Source: Halobacteriales archaeon
GTDB lineage: Archaea > Halobacteriota > Halobacteria > Halobacteriales > Hikarchaeaceae
Reading direction: 5' to 3'
Assembly (NCBI GenBank): GCA_022450005.1
Contig: JAKURE010000006.1
Coordinates: 1-32,532 of the forward strand
DNA: 32,532 nucleotides
Under the pieces are notes generated by a model. The model had not been told where the DNA came from and searched no databases. It worked only from the letters and a program-made list of their open reading frames with translations. A program made the translations under genes and the position numbers. Shown in pieces: positions 19,611 to 28,646 of the stretch. Every line of letters begins with the position of its first letter. Within the stretch, counting starts at the first letter, position 1.

Positions 19611-19613
19611 CAT

Positions 19614-20528
19614 ATGTTTGAATCTATAGTCTCTCCAATCTGGGTCACGAATATTCTTGCTTGGACATTCACTTTATCATTTGCATTAGCCTGGGTTTTT
19701 GAAAACAAAAGTGAACATATCTCCCGGAAAATAAGAATAGTCGCATGGTTTTTATTCGGAATATTTTGGCTTCTATTAACTCCGAGATTTGCTATTGTAA
19801 TGCGCTCACCCATCGAGACTGTTCTTAGTTTCCTTGCCATTCCCATTTGCTTTCATGCTGCCTATCTATTACTCACTGAACAGTCCCTTCACCTCTCACT
19901 CTCAAATGCGATTGCAGTAATGGGGATTGTCTACTTGCCTTTTGAAACTATAGAACCCCTTGGTATTTTTTTAATTAACATAGTTACCCAACATGTATAC
20001 CTTACTATTCTTGGAACTGGGTTTGATGTAATCCTCACCGATGGCCCTGTTATCGGACATAAAAGCGGATTATTATTTTCACGAGTTGGGCACGATTATT
20101 TAACACATATAGTCTTGGCCTGTACCGGAATTGGAACTATAACCATTTTCCTAGGACTGATAACTTCTCTCTCCATCTCCCTCTCTCGAAAAGCCATTGC
20201 ATGTATTGTAACAACTTCCCTCATATATATCCTTAATATCCTTCGAAATGCATTCATTGCCATTTCCTTTGGGGAACAATGGTTCCATTGGTTTGTACCC
20301 TCTGTTCTACTTATCACGGGATATGATGACCCCCGACTCGTTTCTTTTTTCATCGCAGACCGAGTCATCAGCCAGAGTCTAACCGTTCTAGTTGTAGGGG
20401 CATTACTCTTGATCTCTATAAGAATCGTCCCTGAAATTATAGATCTACTGGAAGAACTTCTTTACCTTCTCACTCGGAAGAAATATGACCTCCACTACGC
20501 ATTCGAACCCATATCTCCCAATCGCTAA
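19614..20528 (+). CDS. artA: Archaeosortase A
   Basis: Multi-TM protein with LACTGIGTI (catalytic Cys), ILRNAFI (Arg) and FFIADRVISQSLTV, as in ArtA. Confidence 0.88.
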   Translation: MFESIVSPIWVTNILAWTFTLSFALAWVFENKSEHISRKIRIVAWFLFGIFWLLLTPRFAIVMRSPIETVLSFLAIPICFHAAYLLLTEQSLHLSLSNAIAVMGIVYLPFETIEPLGIFLINIVTQHVYLTILGTGFDVILTDGPVIGHKSGLLFSRVGHDYLTHIVLACTGIGTITIFLGLITSLSISLSRKAIACIVTTSLIYILNILRNAFIAISFGEQWFHWFVPSVLLITGYDDPRLVSFFIADRVISQSLTVLVVGALLLISIRIVPEIIDLLEELLYLLTRKKYDLHYAFEPISPNR

Positions 20529-20563
20529 CGTTATTGGAAAATGAGGCCTAATATCCTCCACTG

Positions 20564-21922
20564 ATGGTTGAACAAAGTTTGAGAGAGTGGGCTGCAAAAC
20601 TCGAAAAACGCGGAGAATTTGTCACCATAGACAAAGAAGTTTCCACAAAATTTGAGATCGCAGCTTACATCAAAAAATCCTGTGAAGTAGAGGGCCCTGC
20701 ATTCAGATTCACCAACGTGACTGATCATGATATGGATGTTATAGGTGGTTTTTACGGCACCAAAACTCGTATCCTTGAGTCTGTAGGCGTTGAAACCCAC
20801 GAACAAGGTGTACAAAAATACATTGATGCTGCTAATAATCAAATCGAACCAAAAACAGTGAAAAAAGCTCCTGTAAAAGATATTATTAAAACCGGAGATG
20901 ATGTTGATCTATATGATATTCCCATCGTCCATCACTCTAAAGATGACTTCGGCGATTATGTCACTGGGGCATCTCTAATTTCTAATTTACCACATTCTGG
21001 AGTCCGTGGATCTGGTATTCATAGGATGTATCGCCAATCTAAGCAAGAACTCACAATATGGGCGCCCCCTGAAAGACGTATTGGGTATGCCTACCGTGTA
21101 AATCAAGATAAGGGCGAATCCACAGAAGTTGCAGTTGTCATTGGACCCCCGCCTGCAGTGACTATGGGAAGTATCTCCAATGTTCCCCACTTTGTTGATA
21201 AGTTATCAATCGCCGGTGGGTTGCAAGGATCTCCCATCGAAACGGTCAAATGCGAAACGATAGACGTCGATGTCCCTGCACACGCTGAGATGGTGATTGA
21301 AGGAATAATCCACCCCGACAACTTAGTGGAAGAAGCACCATTTGGTGAATTCCCTGGAACATACGGCCCAAAACAAATGTGTCCTGTTGTAGAAATAACG
21401 GGTATCATGCAACGTTCAGACGCGATGTATCACACCATTTTAACTGGCTTTCCTCCCACGGAAAACAATCTCATGAATTGGCTCCCCCGGAGTGCAACTG
21501 TTAGACAAGATGCAGAAAGAGCAGTACCCTCTGTGAAACAAGCGTTAGTCAAATGCGACCCTTATTCTGGAGGAAATGGTATGTATGAAGCATTTGTCTC
21601 TATAGACAAACGCCTTGAAGGCGATCCCAAAAATGTCATCGCTGCTGTTTTGGGTGGACGCTGCCAAGCAAAATATTGCGTCGTCGTTGACACTGATATT
21701 GATCTCTACGATGAACGTCAGATAAACTGGGCTCTGAACACCCGTGTACAACCACACCGAGATGTTATAACTTTCCCAACTATGACCGGGGCCCCACTCG
21801 ACCCTTCTGGACCCCCTCGTCAATCAGAAAAGATGGGGATAGATGCTACAGTCCCACTTGATGGCGACAAATTTACTTTCTCCCGGGTAACGGTACCTGG
21901 ATCCGACGAAGTGGAGTGGTAA
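20564..21922 (+). CDS. UbiD-family decarboxylase
   Basis: LREWAAKLEKRGEFVTIDKEVSTKFEIAAYIKKS, EAPFGEFPGTYGPKQMCPVVEITGIMQRSDAMYHTILTGFPPTENN. Confidence 0.93.
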   Translation: MVEQSLREWAAKLEKRGEFVTIDKEVSTKFEIAAYIKKSCEVEGPAFRFTNVTDHDMDVIGGFYGTKTRILESVGVETHEQGVQKYIDAANNQIEPKTVKKAPVKDIIKTGDDVDLYDIPIVHHSKDDFGDYVTGASLISNLPHSGVRGSGIHRMYRQSKQELTIWAPPERRIGYAYRVNQDKGESTEVAVVIGPPPAVTMGSISNVPHFVDKLSIAGGLQGSPIETVKCETIDVDVPAHAEMVIEGIIHPDNLVEEAPFGEFPGTYGPKQMCPVVEITGIMQRSDAMYHTILTGFPPTENNLMNWLPRSATVRQDAERAVPSVKQALVKCDPYSGGNGMYEAFVSIDKRLEGDPKNVIAAVLGGRCQAKYCVVVDTDIDLYDERQINWALNTRVQPHRDVITFPTMTGAPLDPSGPPRQSEKMGIDATVPLDGDKFTFSRVTVPGSDEVEW

Positions 21923-21935
21923 TCTCAACCTTAAC

Positions 21936-23135
21936 TTATTTTCCCAAATCTGTATTCCTTTGGAATATTCTTAATCCGAACTCCGGTACTACTGCGAGAA
22001 GGTGGTCAAAAATATCTGCTTGGATTTCCTCATAACGGACCCAATCTGTATCATTAGCAAATACATATATTTGAATTGGAAGTCCCTTCTCACTTGGTTC
22101 CAATTGCCGAACCATGCACATCATATCTTCATTGATATTTCCGTTCTCCTTCAAATATGCTTCAACATATGCTCTAAACGTACCAACATTGGTCAAACCC
22201 CGGCCATTAATGATCTCCGAAGAATCAAACTCATTCATCTGGTTATACTCACCAATTTCCGCCTGCTTGCCCTCAATATATTCTTTGATAAGGTCAAATT
22301 TCTTAAATTTCTGCAACATTTCCCCATCGCAGAGCGAAATACTATTCATATCGATCCAGATAGAGCGCTTGATCCTCCTTCCTCCGCTTTTTTCCATGTT
22401 CTTCCAATTCTTGAATGTGGATTCAATAAGCTTGTGAGTGGGAATTACTGAAATAGTTTTATCCCAATTCTCGATTTTCACTCCTTGCAACGCAATATCC
22501 ACTACGGTACCATTTGCACCAAATTGGGGAACTTCAATCCAATCTCCCTGTTTGAAAAGACTACTGGAATTTATTTGTATGCTAGCAACTAGTGCAAGAA
22601 TTGTATCTCTAAAAATCAATAATAGAACTGCAGTCATCGCACCAATTCCACTAAGCAACAGGACGGGGTTTTTATTCACCAGAATTGAGACAACGGCCAC
22701 AATCCCAAGGCCCCATACAATGAGCTTGATAACTTGCAAATAACTTTTTATATTAAGCCCATCTGCATACTTTGTAGTCTGATAGTATTCCCCTAAACCA
22801 TTGATAATACCTTGGAATATCAGCACACCACACAGTATAATCACACATATAGAAATTCTCTCAATAGCAATTGAAAATTGAGGAATGGTATATGCAAAAT
22901 TATAAAATATTATTGCAGGAATTAAGTACGATAAAGGTTCCAAAACTTCTTTCGTAGCTAAGTAATCGTCTAATATTGTATCAGTTTTTCCAACCAGGTT
23001 TTTTGGCCACACAGAAATGACCCTTCGAGTAACCGCCCATCCAACAAATCCAAGGACTGCTAAAATCCCTAAAACAGTTGCTGAATACAAGACTGGATCC
23101 GAGGGCAAATATGGGCTTATATATTCAACTACCAT
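21936..23135 (-). CDS. MscS-family mechanosensitive channel; start corrected to ATG at 23135
   Basis: GAMTAVLLLIFRDTILALVASIQINSSSLFKQGDWIEVPQFGANGTVVDIALQGVKIENWDKTISVIPTHKL. The track start at 23171 lies inside the tRNA-Asn gene. Confidence 0.9.
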   Translation of the reverse strand: MVVEYISPYLPSDPVLYSATVLGILAVLGFVGWAVTRRVISVWPKNLVGKTDTILDDYLATKEVLEPLSYLIPAIIFYNFAYTIPQFSIAIERISICVIILCGVLIFQGIINGLGEYYQTTKYADGLNIKSYLQVIKLIVWGLGIVAVVSILVNKNPVLLLSGIGAMTAVLLLIFRDTILALVASIQINSSSLFKQGDWIEVPQFGANGTVVDIALQGVKIENWDKTISVIPTHKLIESTFKNWKNMEKSGGRRIKRSIWIDMNSISLCDGEMLQKFKKFDLIKEYIEGKQAEIGEYNQMNEFDSSEIINGRGLTNVGTFRAYVEAYLKENGNINEDMMCMVRQLEPSEKGLPIQIYVFANDTDWVRYEEIQADIFDHLLAVVPEFGLRIFQRNTDLGK

Positions 23136-23141
23136 GCCTAG

Positions 23142-23214
23142 CGCCTCCACCAGGGCTCGAACCTGGGACATCCTCGTTAACAGCGAGGCACTCTACCAAC
23201 TGAGTTATGAAGGC
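23142..23214 (-). tRNA. tRNA-Asn(GTT)
   Basis: Minus strand GCCTTCA...anticodon stem CCTCG-CTGTTAA-CGAGG; T-arm CCAGG-TTCGAGC-CCTGG; acceptor TGGAGGC. Confidence 0.96.
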
Positions 23215-23324
23215 TCTGCATGTGACTTTACCAACGCAATTTACATATTCGTTTCGTTTTCAATAAACGACCCATTATCAGACCGATACTCTTTCATTTA
23301 GTGTCGGAGTACCGATAACAGACT

Positions 23325-24674
23325 ATGGTACAGTTCGATAACATACTAGCCAGCGTTAGAGAACAAGTAGTACCAACTTCTTCAGAAAGAAAAAAGCTCG
23401 ACGAAGCCACCAAAGAACTACAAATACTCTCTCGAGAAGCAACATCCAATCTCCCTTTCAAAACACATACGCTTCACCTAGGGAGTACTTCTCGCGATAC
23501 TTGGTTGCGTGGAGATGTTGATATTGATATTTTTATTCAATTCCCCCGATCCACTTCCAAACAAGATTTAGAGAAATATGGCCTTGAAATTGGACACAAA
23601 ATTCTACCGGATGGACATGAAGAATATGCAGATCATCCCTATGTGAAAGGTACATTTCACGGTTTTAAAATAGATATAGTCCCCTGCTACGCTGCAACAT
23701 CTGCCATTGATCTCATATCTGCGGTGGATAGGACTCCTCTCCATGGGGCATATCTATCAGGCCAACTAACTGAAGAACTTTCCACCGAGATTAGACTTCT
23801 TAAACAATTCTTCAAGGGGTGCGGCGTCTATGGATCCGATCTCAAGACTCAAGGGGCATCTGGCTATCTGTCCGAGCTTCTCATAATCTTATTTGGGAGC
23901 TTTACAAACACCGTCAAAGAGATGTCAAAATGGATTGTTCCCATACGATTAGACCCAAATGGCACAAGTGAACATTTTTTTGAATCGCCTCTCACCTTCA
24001 TAGATCCTATAGACCCATCTAGAAACGTTGCTGCTGCTCTTTCCTCCACCAATCTATCTCTAATCCAACATTATTCCCGCGAGCTTTTATCTCGTCCAAG
24101 AATAGAACTATTCTATCCGCACTCTATGGAACCAATTACAAACGAGGAGTTACAGGCCCATATAGCCAATAGGGGCACTTCCCCCATTGCCATCCTTTTC
24201 CCCACTCCTAATATAGTCGAAGACGAACTGCACCCCCAATTGCAGAAATCTCTATCGGGGATAGCAGACTTGTTGACTCGACACGGTTTCAATATAATCC
24301 GATGCGACGCATTCTCGGAATCTAATTCCATCTTCTTCTTCGAACTATCGTCAATTGAAATACCTTCTATAGAACATCATGATGGACCCCCTCTTAGTTC
24401 TCAACCACATGCATCTGCATTTTTAGATAAATACACCAAAACCGATGTGTACGGCCCATTCATCGACAACGATCATTATGTAGTCGAGCGATTCCGGGAG
24501 TTTGATAATGCCATATCCTTCTTAAAAAGTGAAGTAATTTTCACCGCACGAATTGGTCCTGACATAGGAGATTCCCTCAAAAATCACTACGATGTTCTAT
24601 CCGAATCTGAACTTTTAACTTTAACACCCGAATTTGGAATCCACTTGCACAACCATTTCAACCCAACATTGTGA
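23325..24674 (+). CDS. cca: Archaeal CCA-adding enzyme
   Basis: LHLGSTSRDTWLRGDVDIDIFIQFP nucleotidyltransferase motif; FHGFKIDIVPCY; LLKQFFKGCGVYGSDLKTQGASGYLSELLII. Confidence 0.96.
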   Translation: MVQFDNILASVREQVVPTSSERKKLDEATKELQILSREATSNLPFKTHTLHLGSTSRDTWLRGDVDIDIFIQFPRSTSKQDLEKYGLEIGHKILPDGHEEYADHPYVKGTFHGFKIDIVPCYAATSAIDLISAVDRTPLHGAYLSGQLTEELSTEIRLLKQFFKGCGVYGSDLKTQGASGYLSELLIILFGSFTNTVKEMSKWIVPIRLDPNGTSEHFFESPLTFIDPIDPSRNVAAALSSTNLSLIQHYSRELLSRPRIELFYPHSMEPITNEELQAHIANRGTSPIAILFPTPNIVEDELHPQLQKSLSGIADLLTRHGFNIIRCDAFSESNSIFFFELSSIEIPSIEHHDGPPLSSQPHASAFLDKYTKTDVYGPFIDNDHYVVERFREFDNAISFLKSEVIFTARIGPDIGDSLKNHYDVLSESELLTLTPEFGIHLHNHFNPTL

Positions 24675-24688
24675 CTCCCACCTCTCTA

Positions 24689-24830
24689 TTATATGTATAA
24701 AATAGTCTAATGGTCATCTGTAGATGACCGAAGCAGCTCCACCGAAAAGCTGCTTTATCACTGTTATTGAGCCACGCTAATGGATCCTGCCTCGACTGAG
24801 ACAGGGATATGCTAAGTCTTCATAAATAAT
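24689..24830 (+). ncRNA. Candidate small structured RNA between cca and the Cys-rich ORF
   Basis: TATA-like ttatatgtataaaata (24689-24704), then hairpins ggtcatc-tgta-gatgacc, aagcagct...agctgctt and a CCTG-c-CTC-gact-GAG-a-CAGG hairpin; no convincing ORF. Confidence 0.35.
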
Positions 24831-24917
24831 GTATAGTTGGGAGGGAATATAAACTCTATGCTATTTGATATCATATATCACAAAATATATAAACTACCGT
24901 GTGCATCCATATACCCA

Positions 24918-25073
24918 ATGGACTGTGACAATCCCCATTGCCAATGTGATCCCTGCACGTGCGACCCCTGTCTCTGCACGGAAGAAACACCTTGCACGTG
25001 CGGTAAACCTTCCCTACTCGAGCGTATATTCTCCAACATGGAACATGCATCCGATTTACATTATTATGAATAA
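24918..25073 (+). CDS. Cys-rich CxC-type (metallothionein-like) micro-protein 1
   Basis: MDCDNPHCQCDPCTCDPCLCTEETPCTCGKPSLLERIFSNMEHASDLHYYE*; paralogue at 28916 with largely synonymous differences. A TATA-like atatataa sits about 25-30 bp upstream. Confidence 0.85.
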   Translation: MDCDNPHCQCDPCTCDPCLCTEETPCTCGKPSLLERIFSNMEHASDLHYYE

Positions 25074-25080
25074 TTAGTTA

Positions 25081-25515
25081 TTATTCTTCCAAAATTTTCA
25101 CACAAGTCTCTATGTCTTCTTTTTGGATGGTCTTCCTCCCTGCATGACGTGACAGGATCGCGCCCTTTCTTGCTATTTGGTCTGCATAATCTTCTAGATA
25201 TACTGCAAGAATCAATCTCGCATCATTGCCAATTCTATACCGATCATCAATTTCCGATCGCGCAATGCGATCAACAGGGGCAATAGGTAATACTAGCTCT
25301 CTTTCAGAATCTCTTTCTCCAATATCGAAATCTCCTTCCTGGATGGTTTTTCTCCCATTTTCTCTCGCAATTTTAGCAGCCTCAATTGTGAGATTTGCAC
25401 CTTCTATTTGAATCAAACGGGCCAACTCTTCAGTTGCCTCAGAACTCACCCGGAGTGCACCCGAGTTCCTACGAATAATCGTATCTACTGGGGCAAATGG
25501 CAATTCCATACTCAT
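25081..25515 (-). CDS. Doublet archaeal histone (two fused histone folds)
   Basis: LPFAPVDTIIRRNSGALRVSSEATEELARLIQ...AKIARENGRKTIQEGDF, then LPIAPVDRIARSEIDDRYRIGNDARLILAVYLEDYA...HAGRKTIQKEDI. Confidence 0.95.
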   Translation of the reverse strand: MSMELPFAPVDTIIRRNSGALRVSSEATEELARLIQIEGANLTIEAAKIARENGRKTIQEGDFDIGERDSERELVLPIAPVDRIARSEIDDRYRIGNDARLILAVYLEDYADQIARKGAILSRHAGRKTIQKEDIETCVKILEE

Positions 25516-25556
25516 ACTTCACACGGCAAGATGTATGGGCTTAACCCTTCCTTTCT

Positions 25557-26993
25557 CTACCACTTCGGATAGTTCTGTATCCATGGTCTAGTTTCTTCCA
25601 AAGCCCCTGCAACTGCTAATACAATATCATCCCTAAACCTTGGGCCGACTATCTGTATCCCCGTTGGCAACCCATTCTTAGTCAATCCACTTGGAATCGA
25701 AGCCACTGGATTTCCTGTTAAATTAAATGGCCATGTAAGCGAAGTCCCGTGCTTCATTGGAATCGAAACACCCCCAATCTCTGTGGGGATTTCTGCGTCT
25801 GGATGTGGTGGAACTGCCATGGTTGGAGTCGCCAATACATCTACTGAATCCAATAATCTCGATAAACTCACATAGAATTCTGTCCGTAGGTTGTTTGCCA
25901 AACGATACTCCAATACCCCTTTTCTCTCCCCCGACTGGATGCGATCAATAATGACAGGGGACACAACACTTTGATGTTCCATAAGATCAATACCCGTTGA
26001 AATTTTTAGATTATGTGCGGTTTCTGCATAGACTATCTCTAACCCGATCATCAGTACTTCGTGCAATTTCTCCCATTCTGAAAATTCTATTTCTGTATAT
26101 ACAATTTCTGCACCTGCCTCTTCCAATCCCTCTAATGCATCTTCAATTTTTTGTACGACATCTTCTTCAATTGGCTTATCCAAAAACGTGCGATCATATC
26201 CTACTTTCATACCTTCCACTCCTTTTCCAACAGCTGAAACATATTCCCCTTCAAATACCGGGAGGCTATCAGGATCTTCGGGGTGTGGACCTGCTATTAC
26301 ATCTAACATCATTGCTGCATCTTCTACCGTCCGCGTCAATGGTCCACTCGCTGCAAACGGGAGATGATATTTAAATGCATCTGGGCGCATCGCATGGGGC
26401 ACTCTCCCCACAGACGGAAAATGACCATATAAATTACACATACAAGCTGGACCTCTAATAGACCCTGCATGATCTGATCCTTGTGCCCACGGGACCATAC
26501 CCGACGCCACCGCAGCAGCACTTCCCCCCGAAGACCCACCCGGTGTAACTTCTATATCGAACGGATTCGCTGTCCTCCCAATTATTTCATTATATGTGAT
26601 CCCCTTATGTCCAAACTCTGGAGTATTGGTCTTCCCCACAACAATAGAACCTGCTCTCTCTAATCGCTCAACTAGTGGTGCATCCCGATCAGGAATATAG
26701 TTGGAAAATGGAACCGAACCAAATGTATGTACTATCCCTTTTTTAAATGCAAACAAATCTTTCACTGCGACCGGAACGCCCACACATGGGCCTATAGCTT
26801 CTCCCCGTTCTATTCGATTTTCTAATACCCGGGCCGACTCCCTCGATTCGTCTTCTAATATTGTAATAAATGCATTTATTTTTGGATTAATTTTTTCAAT
26901 TCGAGCCAAGGTAGATTCGATGACCTCTGTTGGTGAGGTTTTTCTCTCGGCTACATCTTTTGCAATCTGCACCGCAGATTTGCACACTTTCAC
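25557..26993 (-). CDS. Amidase signature family hydrolase
   Basis: GVPVAVKDLFAFKK, GKTNTPEFGHKG, TPGGSSGGSAAAVASGMVPWAQGSDHAGSIRGPA. Confidence 0.95.
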   Translation of the reverse strand: MKVCKSAVQIAKDVAERKTSPTEVIESTLARIEKINPKINAFITILEDESRESARVLENRIERGEAIGPCVGVPVAVKDLFAFKKGIVHTFGSVPFSNYIPDRDAPLVERLERAGSIVVGKTNTPEFGHKGITYNEIIGRTANPFDIEVTPGGSSGGSAAAVASGMVPWAQGSDHAGSIRGPACMCNLYGHFPSVGRVPHAMRPDAFKYHLPFAASGPLTRTVEDAAMMLDVIAGPHPEDPDSLPVFEGEYVSAVGKGVEGMKVGYDRTFLDKPIEEDVVQKIEDALEGLEEAGAEIVYTEIEFSEWEKLHEVLMIGLEIVYAETAHNLKISTGIDLMEHQSVVSPVIIDRIQSGERKGVLEYRLANNLRTEFYVSLSRLLDSVDVLATPTMAVPPHPDAEIPTEIGGVSIPMKHGTSLTWPFNLTGNPVASIPSGLTKNGLPTGIQIVGPRFRDDIVLAVAGALEETRPWIQNYPKW

Positions 26994-28126
26994 TCTGACC
27001 TCTCTAAAATACTTATTGAAGTTTTCCAGTTAGTAGATGCTTCCAAATCTTCTTGCCAACCTTCTTTCACCAGAATATCTGTACACAATATTTTGTCCCC
27101 TGGCCCTATCTCAATATCTGCCCTTTCATCCCATAACGCCATTCGTATTTCACCGGTGTCATCTTTAATTCTAATATTCCTAACTTGGCCCTTTGTCCCA
27201 TCTTTTCGATCAAATACTCTTGTTGGATCTGCTACTACGATGACACCTTGAATATCTGCGGTATCTCCTATTTCTAGCGTATTTATTTTGTTCGATTTTA
27301 CAGAAAATTCAACTTCTCCTTCTACTATGTTAACCGATCCTCCCTTTCCAACATGTAGTTCTAGTTGGGATTCTCGTTTCCGTATGTACCCTTTCGCCAC
27401 CTCTATCGATTTCCCCTCTATAATTGATTCTATTATTTGTGTTTGCTTGTCCCATAACACAAGCCTGATTCTCCCCGTCTCGTCACTTATGGTTATACTA
27501 GCTACTTTCCCTTCTGAACCATCCGATCTAGAAAACGTCCGTTCTGATTCAACCGATAGTACTCTCCCAACTACCTGCACATTAGCTGCACCAGATACCA
27601 GATCTCCAATCTTACACTCCTCCATGACGTCTACTCGAATGTTTGTGTCTTCATCTATTATACTTCGATTTACACTGACTTCGATTTCACCCTCACGTTC
27701 ACGCGAAAATCCTTGTATTCGTAATACTTGTCCTATCTCTAACTCTTGTTCTATCGCTTTCGCATATTCATTCCAAAATGCCGCTCGTATCCTCCCCGTT
27801 TCATCCGCTAATTCAACGTTTAGTACATATCCCTTTTCTTCTTCTCCCTCCTTGTCGAACTCATGAATCTGGCCTATCGACATGACCTTTGCGATGAATC
27901 TAACCTCTTCATCTGAACCTGCCTTTATATCACTAATTGCACATTGAACCTTTCCATTCTGCTCATACTCAATCAACATTTCTGCAACATCTTCGTCGAT
28001 CAAACCCCCCATTTGATTTATCTTTTCCTGCACTGTACTTTCAACCACATCTTCTACCTTTTCAGGCCCATTCGATTCCTTGTTGTCCACGTCGTCCATT
28101 TCTAAATTACTCCTCACTACTCGCAC
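26990..28126 (-). CDS. rpa: RPA-like single-stranded DNA-binding protein with at least three OB folds
   Basis: Repeated ETGRIRAAFWNEYA, ETGRIRLVLWDKQT, DTGEIRMALWDERA strand motifs as in archaeal RPA. Overlaps the amidase start. Confidence 0.9.
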   Translation of the reverse strand: MRVVRSNLEMDDVDNKESNGPEKVEDVVESTVQEKINQMGGLIDEDVAEMLIEYEQNGKVQCAISDIKAGSDEEVRFIAKVMSIGQIHEFDKEGEEEKGYVLNVELADETGRIRAAFWNEYAKAIEQELEIGQVLRIQGFSREREGEIEVSVNRSIIDEDTNIRVDVMEECKIGDLVSGAANVQVVGRVLSVESERTFSRSDGSEGKVASITISDETGRIRLVLWDKQTQIIESIIEGKSIEVAKGYIRKRESQLELHVGKGGSVNIVEGEVEFSVKSNKINTLEIGDTADIQGVIVVADPTRVFDRKDGTKGQVRNIRIKDDTGEIRMALWDERADIEIGPGDKILCTDILVKEGWQEDLEASTNWKTSISILERSE

Positions 28127-28208
28127 ACTGGTGAAAGGTTTATCGCCTCATTTCTGCTAAATCTAGAAACAAAACTCTCTTTACAAAAAATATTGTAGTC
28201 TCTACTCT

Positions 28209-28281
28209 GTCCAATTAGGGTAGTGGACTATCCTACGGGCTTGCGGAGCCTGTGACCGGGGTTCGAATCCCCGATTGGACG
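28209..28281 (+). tRNA. tRNA-Arg(GCG)
   Basis: Acceptor GTCCAAT/ATTGGAC; anticodon arm CGGGC-TTGCGGA-GCCTG; T-arm CCGGG-TTCGAAT-CCCCG. Confidence 0.93.
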
Positions 28282-28373
28282 TCCCTGAGTGTGGTACACA
28301 TACTCCCGATTACCATCTCAAAACAATCAGACTAAGTAAGGACGGTTGCTCCCTTTCGATGAGGATATATAAA

Positions 28374-28640
28374 ATGTCTATTGACCCATCAAAACTCACC
28401 GTCGGTAATCTGTTAAAAGAAATCTCAAATATTGAGGATATCAACGAATTAAAAGAGATCTTATCTGCAGAAACAACAGGAAAAAATCGCAAAGGTGCAC
28501 TGAGCGGAATTCAACAACAGATCGAATCAATTGAAGTTCTTGGCCCCAGTGGAGTTGCCTCTCCAAACCGATATTTGAAACCACTATATTATCTTGTATT
28601 CATACTCCTCGCCGCCTGGGCAATCTCGAATTTCATTTAA
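28374..28640 (+). CDS. Stand-alone EtfA-repeat-like domain with C-terminal TM anchor; start corrected to ATG at 28374
   Basis: MSIDPSKLTVGNLLKEISNIEDINELKEILSAETTGKNRKGALSGIQQQIESIEVLG aligns to the EtfA repeats; C-terminus YYLVFILLAAWAISNFI is hydrophobic. GAGG is upstream. Confidence 0.88.
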   Translation: MSIDPSKLTVGNLLKEISNIEDINELKEILSAETTGKNRKGALSGIQQQIESIEVLGPSGVASPNRYLKPLYYLVFILLAAWAISNFI

Positions 28641-28646
28641 TGATCT

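Noticed and set aside
22002-22451. 149-aa plus-strand ORF
   Set aside because: Antisense to MscS; composition is that of a shadow ORF.
23136-23171. N-terminal extension MSQVRALVEALG of the MscS ORF
   Set aside because: It lies within the tRNA-Asn gene; the ATG at 23135 is the better start.
27288-27866. 192-aa plus-strand ORF
   Set aside because: Antisense to the rpa gene, which has clear OB-fold motifs; Ser/Thr-rich low-complexity translation typical of a shadow ORF.
28363-28371. atatataaa immediately before the ATG at 28374 as a TATA box
   Set aside because: Too close to the start codon for an archaeal TATA box; GAGG just upstream is better read as a ribosome-binding site.
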